Shown piece by piece: positions 55,259 to 63,919 of a stretch of DNA of 64,000 bases. Positions within the stretch are counted from its first letter, which is position 1; every line of letters begins with the position of its first letter. The stretch lies in NCBI GenBank assembly GCA_045591175.1, contig JAZNSI010000061.1:1-64000 (forward strand). Reading direction: 5' to 3'. Under the pieces are notes generated by a model. The model worked only from the letters and a program-made list of their open reading frames with translations. It made no database searches and had not been told where the DNA came from. Source of the stretch: UBA11524 sp045591175 (GTDB lineage: Bacteria > Bacillota > Clostridia > Christensenellales > Aristaeellaceae). The translations under genes and the position numbers were made by a program.

Positions 55259-56704
55259 ATGAACAAAAAGCTCAATCGTTTCCGTTCCAATATGTCCCGC
55301 GAACAATTCGACCAGCTTCAGGGAACGGAAATCAAGTCCAAGCGTACCCGATTTGGCAAGGTATTTGCCTTAGGCGCGAACCGCTTTCAGGCGGTAACCT
55401 ACACCGATCCGGTGCACCGTTACAACGAAAAGACCCGCGAGTGGGATGAAATGGACAACCGTTTCTCCACCACTCCTCGCATGAAGGAAGCCAAGGCCGC
55501 ATGGAAGCAGGGCATCATGCCCGCCGTGGCCCACGGTGACGTCCTGCTGGAATGCAAGACCGGCTCCATGAACGTGTCCTGTGCTATGTCCGGCGAAGCC
55601 CCCTTCATCAACCTGACCGACGCAGAAGGCCGTCGTCTGGCCTGGGGCATCAAGGACGCCATGTCCATCCTGCCCGAAGCGGATGACATCGACGACGCTC
55701 CTGCCCAGAATGTTCGCGGTATGCGCGAAAAGGTACTGGATCACCTGCATGGCGAAGTTGCCTACAACGGTATCTTTGCCGGCGTTGACCTCCGCTGCAA
55801 GCTGGATCGCGGCTTCAAGGACGAGCTGATCTTTGCAGAAAAGGAAAGCGTCCGCCCCATCACCTTCCTGCTGGAAAGTGAAGGCCGTCAGATGGAACTG
55901 AGCGAGCAGAACATGCTGCTCGTCAAGGATGAACAGGGTGAAGCCGTGTTCCGCCTGCAGGCACCCTTCATGCTGGATGCGGACGACCAGCGCGGCGAAG
56001 TCGCCGTTCAGCTGGAGGCTCTCCAGGGCGGCATGTATGCCATGACCTACATTCCTGATGAAGCATTTGTCGAGAATGCAGCTTTCCCCGTGGTGCTTGA
56101 TCCTGCCATCGAATCTGTGCGCGGCGAAAGCGGTATTGTGGATACCTACGTTAAGGAAGGTTCTTCGACGCTCTACAACACCGCCGACCAGGTATGGATT
56201 TGCAATAACTCCACCTATGGCAAGCGTTACGGCTACATGCGTGTTGCAGACCTTCCTAAGATTGAAGCGAACCACTTCATCACCGGCGCATTCCTGAACC
56301 TCAAGAACTACAGTGCGCCTACTGCTGAAACACCCCTGATGTGTAGCGAGGTTCTGGGCGACTGGGATGCCGCAACGCTGACCTTTGCCACTCAGCCCGA
56401 TGTGAATCCTCTCTATCAGGATTATTGCAAATTCCCCAAGAGCAAGTATACCTGGCAGCAGCTGGATGTGACCACCCTGGCCCGAAAGTGGTATCTGGGC
56501 GACAACAAGGGCGTTATCCTGACTCCACGTTCTGACAGCCCCAACACTATCCGCATTCAGTCCAGCGATGGCAGCGCGAAGCCCTATTTCACCGTTAACT
56601 ACGCCAGTCTGGCTGGCCATGAATGCCGGCGTGCCGAAGGAGATGATCCCGAATACCTCCAACTGCGGCAAGGGCATTGTGTGGTTTGCGACCAATCAGA
56701 ATAG
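55259..56704 (+). CDS. DNRLRE-domain protein with altered C-terminus
   Basis: A 481-residue protein. Residues about 60-290 form an N-terminal beta region seen in wall-associated proteins. Residues about 295-455 match a DNRLRE-type repeat domain (GESGIVDTYVKEGSSTLYNT, then GYMRVADLPKIEANHFITGA and LDVTTLARKWYLGDNKG). The last 25 residues (after YFTVNYASLAG) are out-of-frame CHAP sequence. Related proteins usually continue into long RHS-type repeats, so this one looks truncated by a deletion. Note the high GC and strong codon bias compared with neighbours. The start follows AAAGGAAATC. Confidence 0.75.
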   Translation: MNKKLNRFRSNMSREQFDQLQGTEIKSKRTRFGKVFALGANRFQAVTYTDPVHRYNEKTREWDEMDNRFSTTPRMKEAKAAWKQGIMPAVAHGDVLLECKTGSMNVSCAMSGEAPFINLTDAEGRRLAWGIKDAMSILPEADDIDDAPAQNVRGMREKVLDHLHGEVAYNGIFAGVDLRCKLDRGFKDELIFAEKESVRPITFLLESEGRQMELSEQNMLLVKDEQGEAVFRLQAPFMLDADDQRGEVAVQLEALQGGMYAMTYIPDEAFVENAAFPVVLDPAIESVRGESGIVDTYVKEGSSTLYNTADQVWICNNSTYGKRYGYMRVADLPKIEANHFITGAFLNLKNYSAPTAETPLMCSEVLGDWDAATLTFATQPDVNPLYQDYCKFPKSKYTWQQLDVTTLARKWYLGDNKGVILTPRSDSPNTIRIQSSDGSAKPYFTVNYASLAGHECRRAEGDDPEYLQLRQGHCVVCDQSE

Positions 56705-57014
56705 TGGCGGTTTTTATTTCAAGAGTAAGGAACACAAGGTGGGGATGATCCGTGCGTATTCGGCGCTAGATGATCTGCCGCGTGAGCTGACCGAGGCAGA
56801 AATGGTTTACGAACTGCAGCCAGGCGACTATGTATATTTCCGGTGGAAGAAAGCAGCCGATACTGTGAATGTCAGCCATGTAGGTATTGTAGCAGCAGTC
56901 AATTCGGAGCACATCATCACATGGGAAGGTAATGCAAGCAAGAAAGTCGCCCAACGTACTTATTCGTTGCACGATACACAGATTCTTGGCTATGGTCGCC
57001 CTCAGTATTATTAA
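56604..57014 (+). pseudogene. Truncated CHAP amidase fragment
   Basis: Reading the frame one step from the DNRLRE gene gives the C-terminal two-thirds of a CHAP domain: WLAMNAGVPKEMIPNTS, then FYFKSKEHKVGMIRAY, then LQPGDYVYFRW and VSHVGIVAAV with the catalytic-type histidine. The cysteine-containing N-terminal part is missing and there is no ribosome-binding site, so it is probably not active. It shows that a deletion fused two unrelated genes. Confidence 0.7.
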
Positions 57015-57109
57015 CACAGCGAAACGCCGCTGTGAATTTCCTGAGGAAGTCCAATTTTCCCGAAATGGTTCAGTGTATTTTATGCAATACATGCTAAGGA
57101 GTGAAATAC

Positions 57110-57601
57110 ATGGAATCAGTCGAATGGATATTTAGTGACCACAAGTTGCATCTGTCCATGCTGCAGCTGTTGAGAGAGGAACAGGCTCTCCTTGCAAAAG
57201 AAACTACTAATGCTGTAGAACGGGACGACGAAATCGATGGTATGGTACTCGCGCCTCCGCCGCTTGATGGTATGCCTCACGCACATACAACCGGAAGCTC
57301 AACGGAATGGGTAGTTATGAAGCTGAACTCAATTAAGCAGGATTATCAAACCCTATTCAATGAAATCGATCGCTACAATCGCTTGCTTCGTTTATACGAT
57401 GCAGTAATGCGCACCATGAATGATGAAGAACGCTGGTTTATCTCGAAACATTATGATGATGGGCACTCGCTGTCATCGTTACCAACACTACAGGACAGTC
57501 CTTTTCAAAATCTGTCACGCTCAACCATGAGTAACTACACAAAGAGGCTGCTTAAAAAGGCAACCTATTTCTTTGCTCATTTACATTGCATTGGTAATTA
57601 A
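57110..57601 (+). CDS. Sigma-like/ArpU-like regulator
   Basis: A 163-residue protein: a helical N-terminus with a Pro-rich loop (about 40-60), then MNDEERWFISKHYDDGHSLS and a candidate helix-turn-helix (NLSRSTMSNYTKRLLKKATY). The layout matches the leftward protein at 36.8 kb and other phage/ICE regulators. I chose the ATG at 57110, eight bases after AAGGAG. Targets unknown. Confidence 0.65.
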   Translation: MESVEWIFSDHKLHLSMLQLLREEQALLAKETTNAVERDDEIDGMVLAPPPLDGMPHAHTTGSSTEWVVMKLNSIKQDYQTLFNEIDRYNRLLRLYDAVMRTMNDEERWFISKHYDDGHSLSSLPTLQDSPFQNLSRSTMSNYTKRLLKKATYFFAHLHCIGN

Positions 57602-57623
57602 CGTATAACTACAAGTTTAACAA

Positions 57624-57656
57624 GGCTCTCAGAATGTTATGATTGTTCTGAGGGCC
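57624..57656 (+). terminator. Terminator after the sigma-like gene
   Basis: GGCTCTCAGAA pairs with TTCTGAGGGCC (one G-T pair), followed by ATATTTAATTT. Confidence 0.75.
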
Positions 57657-58038
57657 ATATTTAATTTAAGGGTATCATAACTTACATATACAGAAGTACA
57701 AGGAAATATCCAACTCAGCTGATCAACTATTGCCGTTTTCTTCATCAACCATTTGACGAGAACATCTTCCTGTATATGCATCATGTGTAACGGAAAAGCC
57801 CCAAATGTGCGCCATTATTGATATGTTGATATAACTACCGTGCGCAGTGATAATCAGAGCTCAGTTACTCTCGGTGCATTGTCTCCACAGCTTGACATTG
57901 GAGTCTGTGAAAAACTCTTATTCTGTATTCCCTTTAGCATAGTTTTCCACCGATCTGTTAGTTCAAGCATAATACGGGGCTAACAGATGGGGGATAGAGA
58001 AGGCGATCTATTGTTAGTGACAATTGTGGGATGGTGGT
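57657..58038. other. Gene-free region
   Basis: About 380 bases between convergent genes. I see no gene or clear structure in it. Confidence 0.45.
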
Positions 58039-58281
58039 TTACCCATCATTAAGGTCACATCTACACGATCTGCAAATGAGTTTTCCCTTATACTGTAGTA
58101 AGTCGTGTGTGTTCGTGCAGAAGATGCAGGTGGGATGATACTTACGTAGGATAATCTCATCACCGTTTACATAAATCTCTACAGAGTCTTTAAGCTGTAA
58201 GTCAAGAGTACGGCGGAGCTCTATGGGAACAACAATGCGCCCCAGTGTATCAAGCTGTCGGACAATACCTGTTGCTTTCAT
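58039..58281 (-). CDS. AbrB-type regulator with C-terminal zinc ribbon
   Basis: An 80-residue protein. Residues 1-50 form an AbrB/SpoVT swapped-hairpin domain (KATGIVRQLDTLGRIVVPIE, then LRRTLDL and DSVEIYVNGDEIIL). Residues 55-77 contain CIFC and CRSC, a probable zinc ribbon. AbrB proteins are DNA-binding transition-state regulators. The start at 58281 is chosen because it begins the family motif; ATTGTT and GGAGG lie just upstream. Confidence 0.88.
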   Translation of the reverse strand: MKATGIVRQLDTLGRIVVPIELRRTLDLQLKDSVEIYVNGDEIILRKYHPTCIFCTNTHDLLQYKGKLICRSCRCDLNDG

Positions 58282-58309
58282 AACAATCCTCCATTCATGT
58301 ATGAACTCG

Positions 58310-58747
58310 TTAAGTTGTGTACCCAAATAGCATACAGAGTTTATTGGCAATGCAATAGATCTCATTTTTAAGCCTAATGCATGCTAAGGTACGTGCATCC
58401 TTCGTATCACTTGCTTCCATTCTCCACATAGTACAGATATAGTCGGCGACCTTTATATGTCGCTGCGCGTAGTCAGGGATGGTGTCTATATCACTTGCAT
58501 TCCAAATTGATGAAACGTCGTGGTTTTTTAAAATAAACTCATTATACTCACGGATGGTGGTAAGTATAGACAAGTATACTTCACATGTGTGCGTACCCCA
58601 TAGCTGACGACATAGAGTGTTGAGGGCAACTAAGCCTTGCTCACCAGCGTCGTAGATGGCTTGTGTTTCACTTGGGTCTGCATAATGTGAATGTGCAATA
58701 TAGAAATCCGATAAGAGATAGGTCAATTCATGCATAGCTGTGTTCAT
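58310..58747 (-). CDS. Hypothetical helical protein coupled to the SLOG gene
   Basis: A 145-residue, almost wholly helical protein (LTYLLSDFYIAHSHYADPSE, CRQLWGTHTCEVYLSILTTI, VADYICTMWRMEASDTKDA). No family recognised, no membrane span. It overlaps the SLOG gene by 4 bases, so it should be made with it. Confidence 0.6.
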   Translation of the reverse strand: MNTAMHELTYLLSDFYIAHSHYADPSETQAIYDAGEQGLVALNTLCRQLWGTHTCEVYLSILTTIREYNEFILKNHDVSSIWNASDIDTIPDYAQRHIKVADYICTMWRMEASDTKDARTLACIRLKNEIYCIANKLCMLFGYTT

Positions 58748-59259
58748 TTAGTTTGCTCCGTTATTCTCAGTTGCCTTACTTCGACACCAATTGATTTCGC
58801 GTAGTCAATGGTGTTCTTTGTTCCGCTTGGAATATTTAGATATAGTGCAATAACTAACGAGGCGTGTTGCACCATCCATTCGTTGCGCGACTGGTAACAA
58901 TGAGGTGAATATTCCGGACTGATTGATAGAACTAAATCGGCGTTGGATATGACATGCTGGCATCTTGCATGCCAATGTTGATTCCAACTATGGTCGAATG
59001 CTGGGTATGGTACTGCGCAGATTAAGTGTATACTTGCATTGCTCTTGCGGTATTCAAGAACAGTCTCGGCAGCAACAATATCAAAACCTTGTGCCATACC
59101 AGAAATGAAAGTAGTGTACCCTTCGCTAATAGCTTGCGCAATACTGCGAGACACAATCTCGCGTAATGTGAATTCCGAGACAGGGATTCTCCAGGGACGA
59201 TGCCCAGTAAAACAAACTCGATGCTTGCGTTTTTCGGATTCAGCCTTGTACTCGCTCAT
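58744..59259 (-). CDS. SLOG-family (DUF1273-type) protein
   Basis: A 171-residue Rossmann-like SLOG protein: RVCFTGHRPWRIPVSE (glycine-containing first strand), FISGMAQGFDIVAAETVLEY (second strand and helix), SRNEWMVQHASLVIALYL and IPSGTKNTIDYAKSIGVEV. SLOG domains bind or make nucleotide signals in some conflict systems and are also found alone. I chose the ATG at 59259; earlier in-frame codons are less protein-like. A possible link with the SLATT-like protein 2.8 kb away is noted separately. Confidence 0.85.
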   Translation of the reverse strand: MSEYKAESEKRKHRVCFTGHRPWRIPVSEFTLREIVSRSIAQAISEGYTTFISGMAQGFDIVAAETVLEYRKSNASIHLICAVPYPAFDHSWNQHWHARCQHVISNADLVLSISPEYSPHCYQSRNEWMVQHASLVIALYLNIPSGTKNTIDYAKSIGVEVRQLRITEQTK

Positions 59260-59355
59260 TACTGCCTCATTAGTTAGCTCTTTCAACGATTGTGTTGTGA
59301 ATAAGGAATATATGAACATACGGCATCCAAATTAAGGATGCCGTATGCTGAAGGC

Positions 59356-59763
59356 TCAAAATGAACGCTCGTTTGAAGTCACAGTGAGCGTGTGGCCATC
59401 CGCGTTAAAGGTTGCTTGAATTCGAAAGTTTCCGGTTCCAATATAGCTACTGTAATTGACGGTGGTTGAGAAGGAAATACTTTCTGATGCATAGGCACTT
59501 GGAGCCGGGAGGGAGCATACTGTTGTCCAGGAACCATCGGCATTCTCTTTTTCCAACCAGCAAGCAGTAACAGAGATCTTGTCTTTCTCGTCATATGTTG
59601 TTGCGCGGAAGGTTACTTGCTTTGTAGATTTTAGAAGCAAAGAGGTTGACATAAACTCTGTATCAGCACGTGGCATTACATTGGAAGCCATTGCCATACT
59701 ACAGTTGAAGATGCAAAAAGCAAGAAACAGACAAATGATCTTATGAACAATCTTAGTCACCAT
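59356..59763 (-). CDS. Small exported protein (cassette D)
   Basis: A 135-residue protein with a signal peptide (MVTKIVHKIICLFLAFCIFN, then CSMAMA) and a beta-rich domain: MPRADTEFMSTSLLLKSTKQ, VTACWLEKENADGSWTTVCS, then YSSYIGTGNFRIQATFNADG. It is a clear paralogue of the cassette C protein. The start follows TAGGAGG. It overlaps the anti-sigma gene by 11 bases. Confidence 0.85.
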   Translation of the reverse strand: MVTKIVHKIICLFLAFCIFNCSMAMASNVMPRADTEFMSTSLLLKSTKQVTFRATTYDEKDKISVTACWLEKENADGSWTTVCSLPAPSAYASESISFSTTVNYSSYIGTGNFRIQATFNADGHTLTVTSNERSF

Positions 59764-60619
59764 AATACCTCCTAATCAGTTCTTCGAAAATTTGGAAACC
59801 ATACTCAGGTTCGATGTATCCAGAGAGGGTGATTAGTGTAGAATTTCCCAGCCAAGCATAGGACTGCCTATCAATATTAGTGCTATAGTATACTGTTTGC
59901 CCATTGATATTCACATATTCACCGGGAGTGTCTTGCTGGAGCATGAAGTATGCTTCCTCAGGATCGAGATAGTATTCTATCTTTAGTACAGCAACGGAGT
60001 TATCTGCTGAATCGCTATAGCGTGTGTCGAGGATGACAAGCCCTGATTCAATTGTCACAAAGTATGTTGCAGTATTTGCTGATAGACTTTCGGGGGAAAT
60101 AAGGCTTGGCGTGAAGCCTAAAAAGGCGCATACTTCATTGAAATCATTTGTCTTTATGGTTGTGTATGCGTCATGTTCCGCTAGTGCGGCTTGAATAAGT
60201 TCTATGGAGACTTCGTGACCTTGAATAATGTGAATTTCACCATTAGATTGTGTTTCGTGCGTAAACCATCTAAAATGCAATGCGTCGAATCCTGTAAAAA
60301 CAATCAGTAGCAGCACGATTGCAATGACGGTAAATCGTTGAACAGGGGATAATGATATTTTTACTTTTCCCCGTTCTATTGTTGCACGGTTAATTGCGGA
60401 TAGATACCTATCGTTTGCAGAAGAAAATGATTGTTGCCCTTGTGTACCCAGTTCCCACAACAGATCCTCGCACGTATTAATGAAGTCGAGGCGAGGTTCT
60501 CTTTTAAGATATTCAGTCTCAATGGCAATGGCAAGTCTTCTAGCTAGTTCATCGCATGTAATCTGATTCATTGCGAGCTTCTGTTGAAGTTCATCAATGA
60601 ACTTGCGCGTATTTTCCAA
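59753..60619 (-). CDS. Membrane anti-sigma protein (cassette D)
   Basis: A 288-residue protein: cytoplasmic helical part (about 1-90), membrane span (about 91-112, VQRFTVIAIVLLLIVFTGFD), and an external domain with IHIIQGHEVSIELIQAALAE and a DUF4367-like end (VAVLKIEYYLDPEEAYFMLQ). It starts at a TTG behind AAAGGGGGTG, 5 bases after the sigma stop. Paralogue of the cassette C protein. Confidence 0.82.
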   Translation of the reverse strand: MENTRKFIDELQQKLAMNQITCDELARRLAIAIETEYLKREPRLDFINTCEDLLWELGTQGQQSFSSANDRYLSAINRATIERGKVKISLSPVQRFTVIAIVLLLIVFTGFDALHFRWFTHETQSNGEIHIIQGHEVSIELIQAALAEHDAYTTIKTNDFNEVCAFLGFTPSLISPESLSANTATYFVTIESGLVILDTRYSDSADNSVAVLKIEYYLDPEEAYFMLQQDTPGEYVNINGQTVYYSTNIDRQSYAWLGNSTLITLSGYIEPEYGFQIFEELIRRYYGD

Positions 60620-60623
60620 ATCA

Positions 60624-61208
60624 TCACCCCCTTTGTATAATATAGAACAGAATGAAGATAAAACAACACAGCATATTGAAATGTGATTTCAGCTTTTTTC
60701 TGATTCTACTTATCCTACCGCGAATAGTAGAGTTGGGGACTGATTCAAGCACAGCTGTCTCCTCGGTGGTTAACCCCAGAAGAAAGTGATTATGAAATGT
60801 GGATAGTTCTTCTCTTGATAGAACAGAATCGATGACGCTGATGACCTCCTTTAGCGGAGGGAGTGAATCGATCTGGTCAAGTGCGTCTACTAGCAAATCT
60901 TTTGAAGAGGAATGATTGGTGATTGAGTCTCGCGGCTCTTCATGTTGCCAATATGGATCTCTTTGAATATTGAAAAGCGTATATTTGAGACTTACTTTGA
61001 GCCATGCAGCTATATTGGGATGCTCCATGAGAGTTTCCACTTCCTGAACTGCCTTGAGAAAGGTTTCTTGAACGGCATCTTGTGCTATCTCGAACTTGTT
61101 AGGTTGATAACCAAAGAAACGATATGCATATTTTGTAAGCATATCGCCATATTGAAGCGTGAGATCATGCAAGAACTGAGTTTGCTCGCTTGTAAGAACC
61201 TTCTTCAT
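60624..61208 (-). CDS. ECF RNA polymerase sigma factor (cassette D)
   Basis: A 194-residue sigma factor: YAYRFFGYQPNKFEIAQDAV with QETFLKAVQEVE in region 2; VIDSVLSREELSTFHNHFLL with LTTEETAVLESVPNSTIRGR in region 4. The C-terminus is hydrophobic (MLCCFIFILFYIIQ), a second case, with cassette C, of a sigma factor that may be membrane-associated. The ATG at 61208 is better spaced from GAGGGA than the one 6 bases earlier. Confidence 0.88.
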   Translation of the reverse strand: MKKVLTSEQTQFLHDLTLQYGDMLTKYAYRFFGYQPNKFEIAQDAVQETFLKAVQEVETLMEHPNIAAWLKVSLKYTLFNIQRDPYWQHEEPRDSITNHSSSKDLLVDALDQIDSLPPLKEVISVIDSVLSREELSTFHNHFLLGLTTEETAVLESVPNSTIRGRISRIRKKLKSHFNMLCCFIFILFYIIQRG

Positions 61209-61258
61209 GTGCATCCCTCGGCAATTAACATTGAAATGTAACCATCGTAACTACCGTG

Positions 61259-61615
61259 TTATGTTACGTGCTTATAGACAGACTCACACAGATCTTGCAT
61301 CAATTCTAAAGCATTGGGAGTGGCAGTGTTGATGAGTTGATACAAGCGTTCCTTTGCGGGATGAGTAGCATACTCTTGGGGCGTTGCGGTTGTTGAAGTG
61401 TAACTTTCAGTCAACATATCCAGCAGTGGAATATCTAGTAATTGGCTGAGTTCGATGATGCGTTCAAGATTAAGCCGGATTTTTCCGCACTCGATCCGGG
61501 ATACATAGCTAACGGAAACATCAAGCAAGGATGCAAGTTCGGCTTGACTCAGACACTTCTGCTGACGTGCTGCTTGAACTCGCCGACCGATCACTTTATC
61601 GTTGATAATTATCAC
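61259..61615 (-). CDS. Xre-type regulator (cassette D)
   Basis: A 118-residue protein: VIGRRVQAARQQKCLSQAEL, then SLLDVSVSYVSRIECGKIRL and ELSQLLDIPLLDML. A C-terminal helical extension of about 45 residues follows. Translation starts at a GTG. It precedes the sigma gene by 50 bases. Confidence 0.85.
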   Translation of the reverse strand: MIIINDKVIGRRVQAARQQKCLSQAELASLLDVSVSYVSRIECGKIRLNLERIIELSQLLDIPLLDMLTESYTSTTATPQEYATHPAKERLYQLINTATPNALELMQDLCESVYKHVT

Positions 61616-62034
61616 CTACAGATGCTCCCTTCACATCAGCATAGCCCCCAGAAAACGTGGAGCATAACTATTCTGCTCATTATTGAGCAATAGATTCATT
61701 TCTATTGTATAGTATTATGTTGCAGTATAAAAGAAATGAATAAGCCTATGATGAACCTATGGGTCAAATATGTGCTACCTTACGGATACAATATGCACAG
61801 TGGATATTGCAGGAACAAGGTTAGTTAAGAAAATGGCATAGATAAAGTATCAAGAATGCTGTGCAGAAGTCGAAATTTACATATTTCGGTATACTGCTCC
61901 ACTATTGCGCGAACTTGGATAGGACATGCCATCTTAAAAGTCACGAAACAGAGTAACGGTTTGTGTCGTTTTCCTAACGTAATGTTCTATATATAAGGCC
62001 AGTATTCCACATTTTTGCAAAGGAGAAGAATTAC
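61616..62034. other. Divergent intergenic region
   Basis: About 420 AT-rich bases between the Xre-type and SLATT-like genes, expected to hold both promoters. No gene or strong hairpin was seen. Confidence 0.4.
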
Positions 62035-62694
62035 ATGGATGATCAATCTGCTAAGAAGGCTGATCTTATAAGGATCATGGAGTACACTCAGATGAACTAT
62101 AACAGTATGTGGAAAAGACTTCATAGGAAAGCGCATTTCGCGTCGTTTGTGGTGGTGTACTATAGTATCTTTTTAATCATATACTCGCTAACACAGATAA
62201 TCTTTGTGAAATACTATCACGAAGCACTATCATCGTATTTCAATATTATCATGTCAATCGTCGTTCTAGTGTACTCTCTTGTTAATGGTAACGCCCGTTA
62301 TGACAATAGGATATCGACGATCAAGGAAGCTATTGACGCGGTGAAGCGGGAAAAGCGTAGCCTTCAGCTGGGTAATACAACGGTGGAAGAGGCACGCGAA
62401 AAATATGATCGCATAATCGAGAGTACGGAATATAGAGAGGACATCGATTTTTTTGTGACAGTGAAACTCCTATGTAAGAAATACGAAGTATGCTGGTGGC
62501 GTATCCCTCATGTATCATCCATAGAGGGAAACACTGACCAAAAACGAGTTGTGAACTATTTACATGAATTGAATCCTTACTTTTTGCAATGCCGGATCGT
62601 TTTTGAATTCTTAGGATACGTGGCATTGATTGCTGTGCCAATCGTTATATTCGTTTTATGTATTCTAGCGAAAATGAATTCATGGATTATGTAA
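62035..62694 (+). CDS. SLATT-like two-span membrane protein
   Basis: A 219-residue protein. Two adjacent membrane spans (about 36-58 and 68-86) are followed by a long amphipathic helix (ISTIKEAIDAVKREKRSLQL), a helical region and a third hydrophobic end (about 190-212). This order fits the SLATT family of predicted pore-forming effectors in nucleotide-signalling defence systems. The start follows AAAGGAG. The SLATT call is by layout and general sequence feel, not by a computed match. Confidence 0.65.
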   Translation: MDDQSAKKADLIRIMEYTQMNYNSMWKRLHRKAHFASFVVVYYSIFLIIYSLTQIIFVKYYHEALSSYFNIIMSIVVLVYSLVNGNARYDNRISTIKEAIDAVKREKRSLQLGNTTVEEAREKYDRIIESTEYREDIDFFVTVKLLCKKYEVCWWRIPHVSSIEGNTDQKRVVNYLHELNPYFLQCRIVFEFLGYVALIAVPIVIFVLCILAKMNSWIM

Positions 62695-62733
62695 TGCTTG
62701 TATACCAATAAATGTGTACGAGCGTAGAATTGG

Positions 62734-62768
62734 CAGTCAGCAGATCGAGAGTATCTGCTGACTGTTTT
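62734..62768 (+). terminator. Terminator of the SLATT-like gene
   Basis: CAGTCAGCAGAT pairs perfectly over 12 bp with ATCTGCTGACTG, followed by TTTTGATG. Confidence 0.92.
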
Positions 62769-62958
62769 GATGCGGAGCAATATGTGTTTGCTGATTTATG
62801 CTTGAGAAGAGGATAGAGTTCAACTACTCTTCAGCGAGGGAATATACTGCTGAGTAGTCAATGGTGTTTGCAAAAGAACGCCTATTTATGTTGTGCCACT
62901 GCCGGTCTCCTCCGTTTCCTTTCAGTTTCGCAATATGAAAAGGAAGTGGAGGAATATT

Positions 62959-63393
62959 ATGGCAATAATAAAGCTAAAGGATTTCTATCCCTTTGAAAAG
63001 GACGATGCGATTATAGAAGTTTCTGATGAACTTGCTGCAACATTGTATGCATTTGAAAGGCAAGAAGCAAGTTATATCCGGAAAGTGCGACGTCATCAGG
63101 CATATTACTCTTTAGATCGTACTGATGGCGTGGAGCATAGTATTATATTACATGTTAAGTCCCCTGATGAGATATATGAGAGAAAGGTGTCTCGAGAGGA
63201 GCTGCATGCAGCGCTTGCCCAGTTACCGGATAAACAAGCAAAACGGATATATGCACATTATCTATTAGGCATGGGAAAGGACGAAATTGCACAAGCAGAA
63301 GGGGTGAGTTGGTTCAGTATCAACAAAAGCATACGTCAGGGACTTATTCGTATAGAAAAAATCTTGCAAAGCAGTTCTAAACAGTATCAATAA
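62959..63393 (+). CDS. ICE-type sigma-70-like regulator
   Basis: A 144-residue protein matching the small sigma-like proteins found before excisionase genes in Clostridia ICEs: AIIKLKDFYPFEKDDAIIEV, then HQAYYSLDRTDGVEHSI, PDEIYERKVSREELHAAL and QLPDKQAKRIYAHYLLGMGK with helix-turn-helix AQAEGVSWFSINKSIRQGLI. Start behind GTGGAGG. In related elements it directly follows the relaxase; here the relaxase is 44 kb away. Confidence 0.85.
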   Translation: MAIIKLKDFYPFEKDDAIIEVSDELAATLYAFERQEASYIRKVRRHQAYYSLDRTDGVEHSIILHVKSPDEIYERKVSREELHAALAQLPDKQAKRIYAHYLLGMGKDEIAQAEGVSWFSINKSIRQGLIRIEKILQSSSKQYQ

Positions 63394-63919
63394 ATAAGGT
63401 GAAAATGTCCTGATTAGTGAGAGAACAATTTCTCAGGCACCTTGAAAACTGCAGATACGATGTTATGGGTACATCCTTCTATATGGCGAGCGGCTTGTGG
63501 AGCGGCGCGATGACGGTTTTCCTGAGCGATCTACGTGATCCACATACTCTGTTGTGGCTGACAGAGACGCGATGACTCTGTATAGAAATAATGAGACTTC
63601 CTCACGGCCCCTTAATGACTAGAGGGGAGTTCCTGCGGTATGCGCTTGTCCGGGGGACGGCGGTACAGGTGGGGCTATGTTGCGGCGTGCTAGCCGCAGC
63701 CCATAACATCCCCTGCTTCCTTGTTGGAAGCGACCGGGGGGCGTGGCAAATACGGCATAAATACGATTTTCTCGGCTCCTGCTGGTGCAGGAGCCGGTTC
63801 CTTGATATCATTGACGCTTAGATGATTACTCTGTAGAATATGAGTGCCTGCTAATCAGATTCTTTTTTGAAAGGAGGTACTCTATACATGAATACATCAG
63901 GTGCTGAAAGGAGGATTAT
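63394..63919. other. Structured, GC-rich gene-free region
   Basis: The segment 63600-63840 is more GC-rich than its surroundings and contains a perfect hairpin GGCTCCTGC/GCAGGAGCC (63777-63796). An open frame here (63591-63821) lacks a ribosome-binding site and is not convincing. The region could hold a leader RNA, an attachment-related site or oriT. Confidence 0.4.

Noticed and set aside
55370..56695. Open frame of 441 codons antisense to the DNRLRE gene
   Set aside because: It lies wholly opposite a gene with a good ribosome-binding site and recognisable domains; the long frame results from that gene's GC-rich third positions.
63591..63821. Possible 76-residue gene in the GC-rich stretch
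   Set aside because: No ribosome-binding site; the end of the frame coincides with a perfect RNA hairpin.
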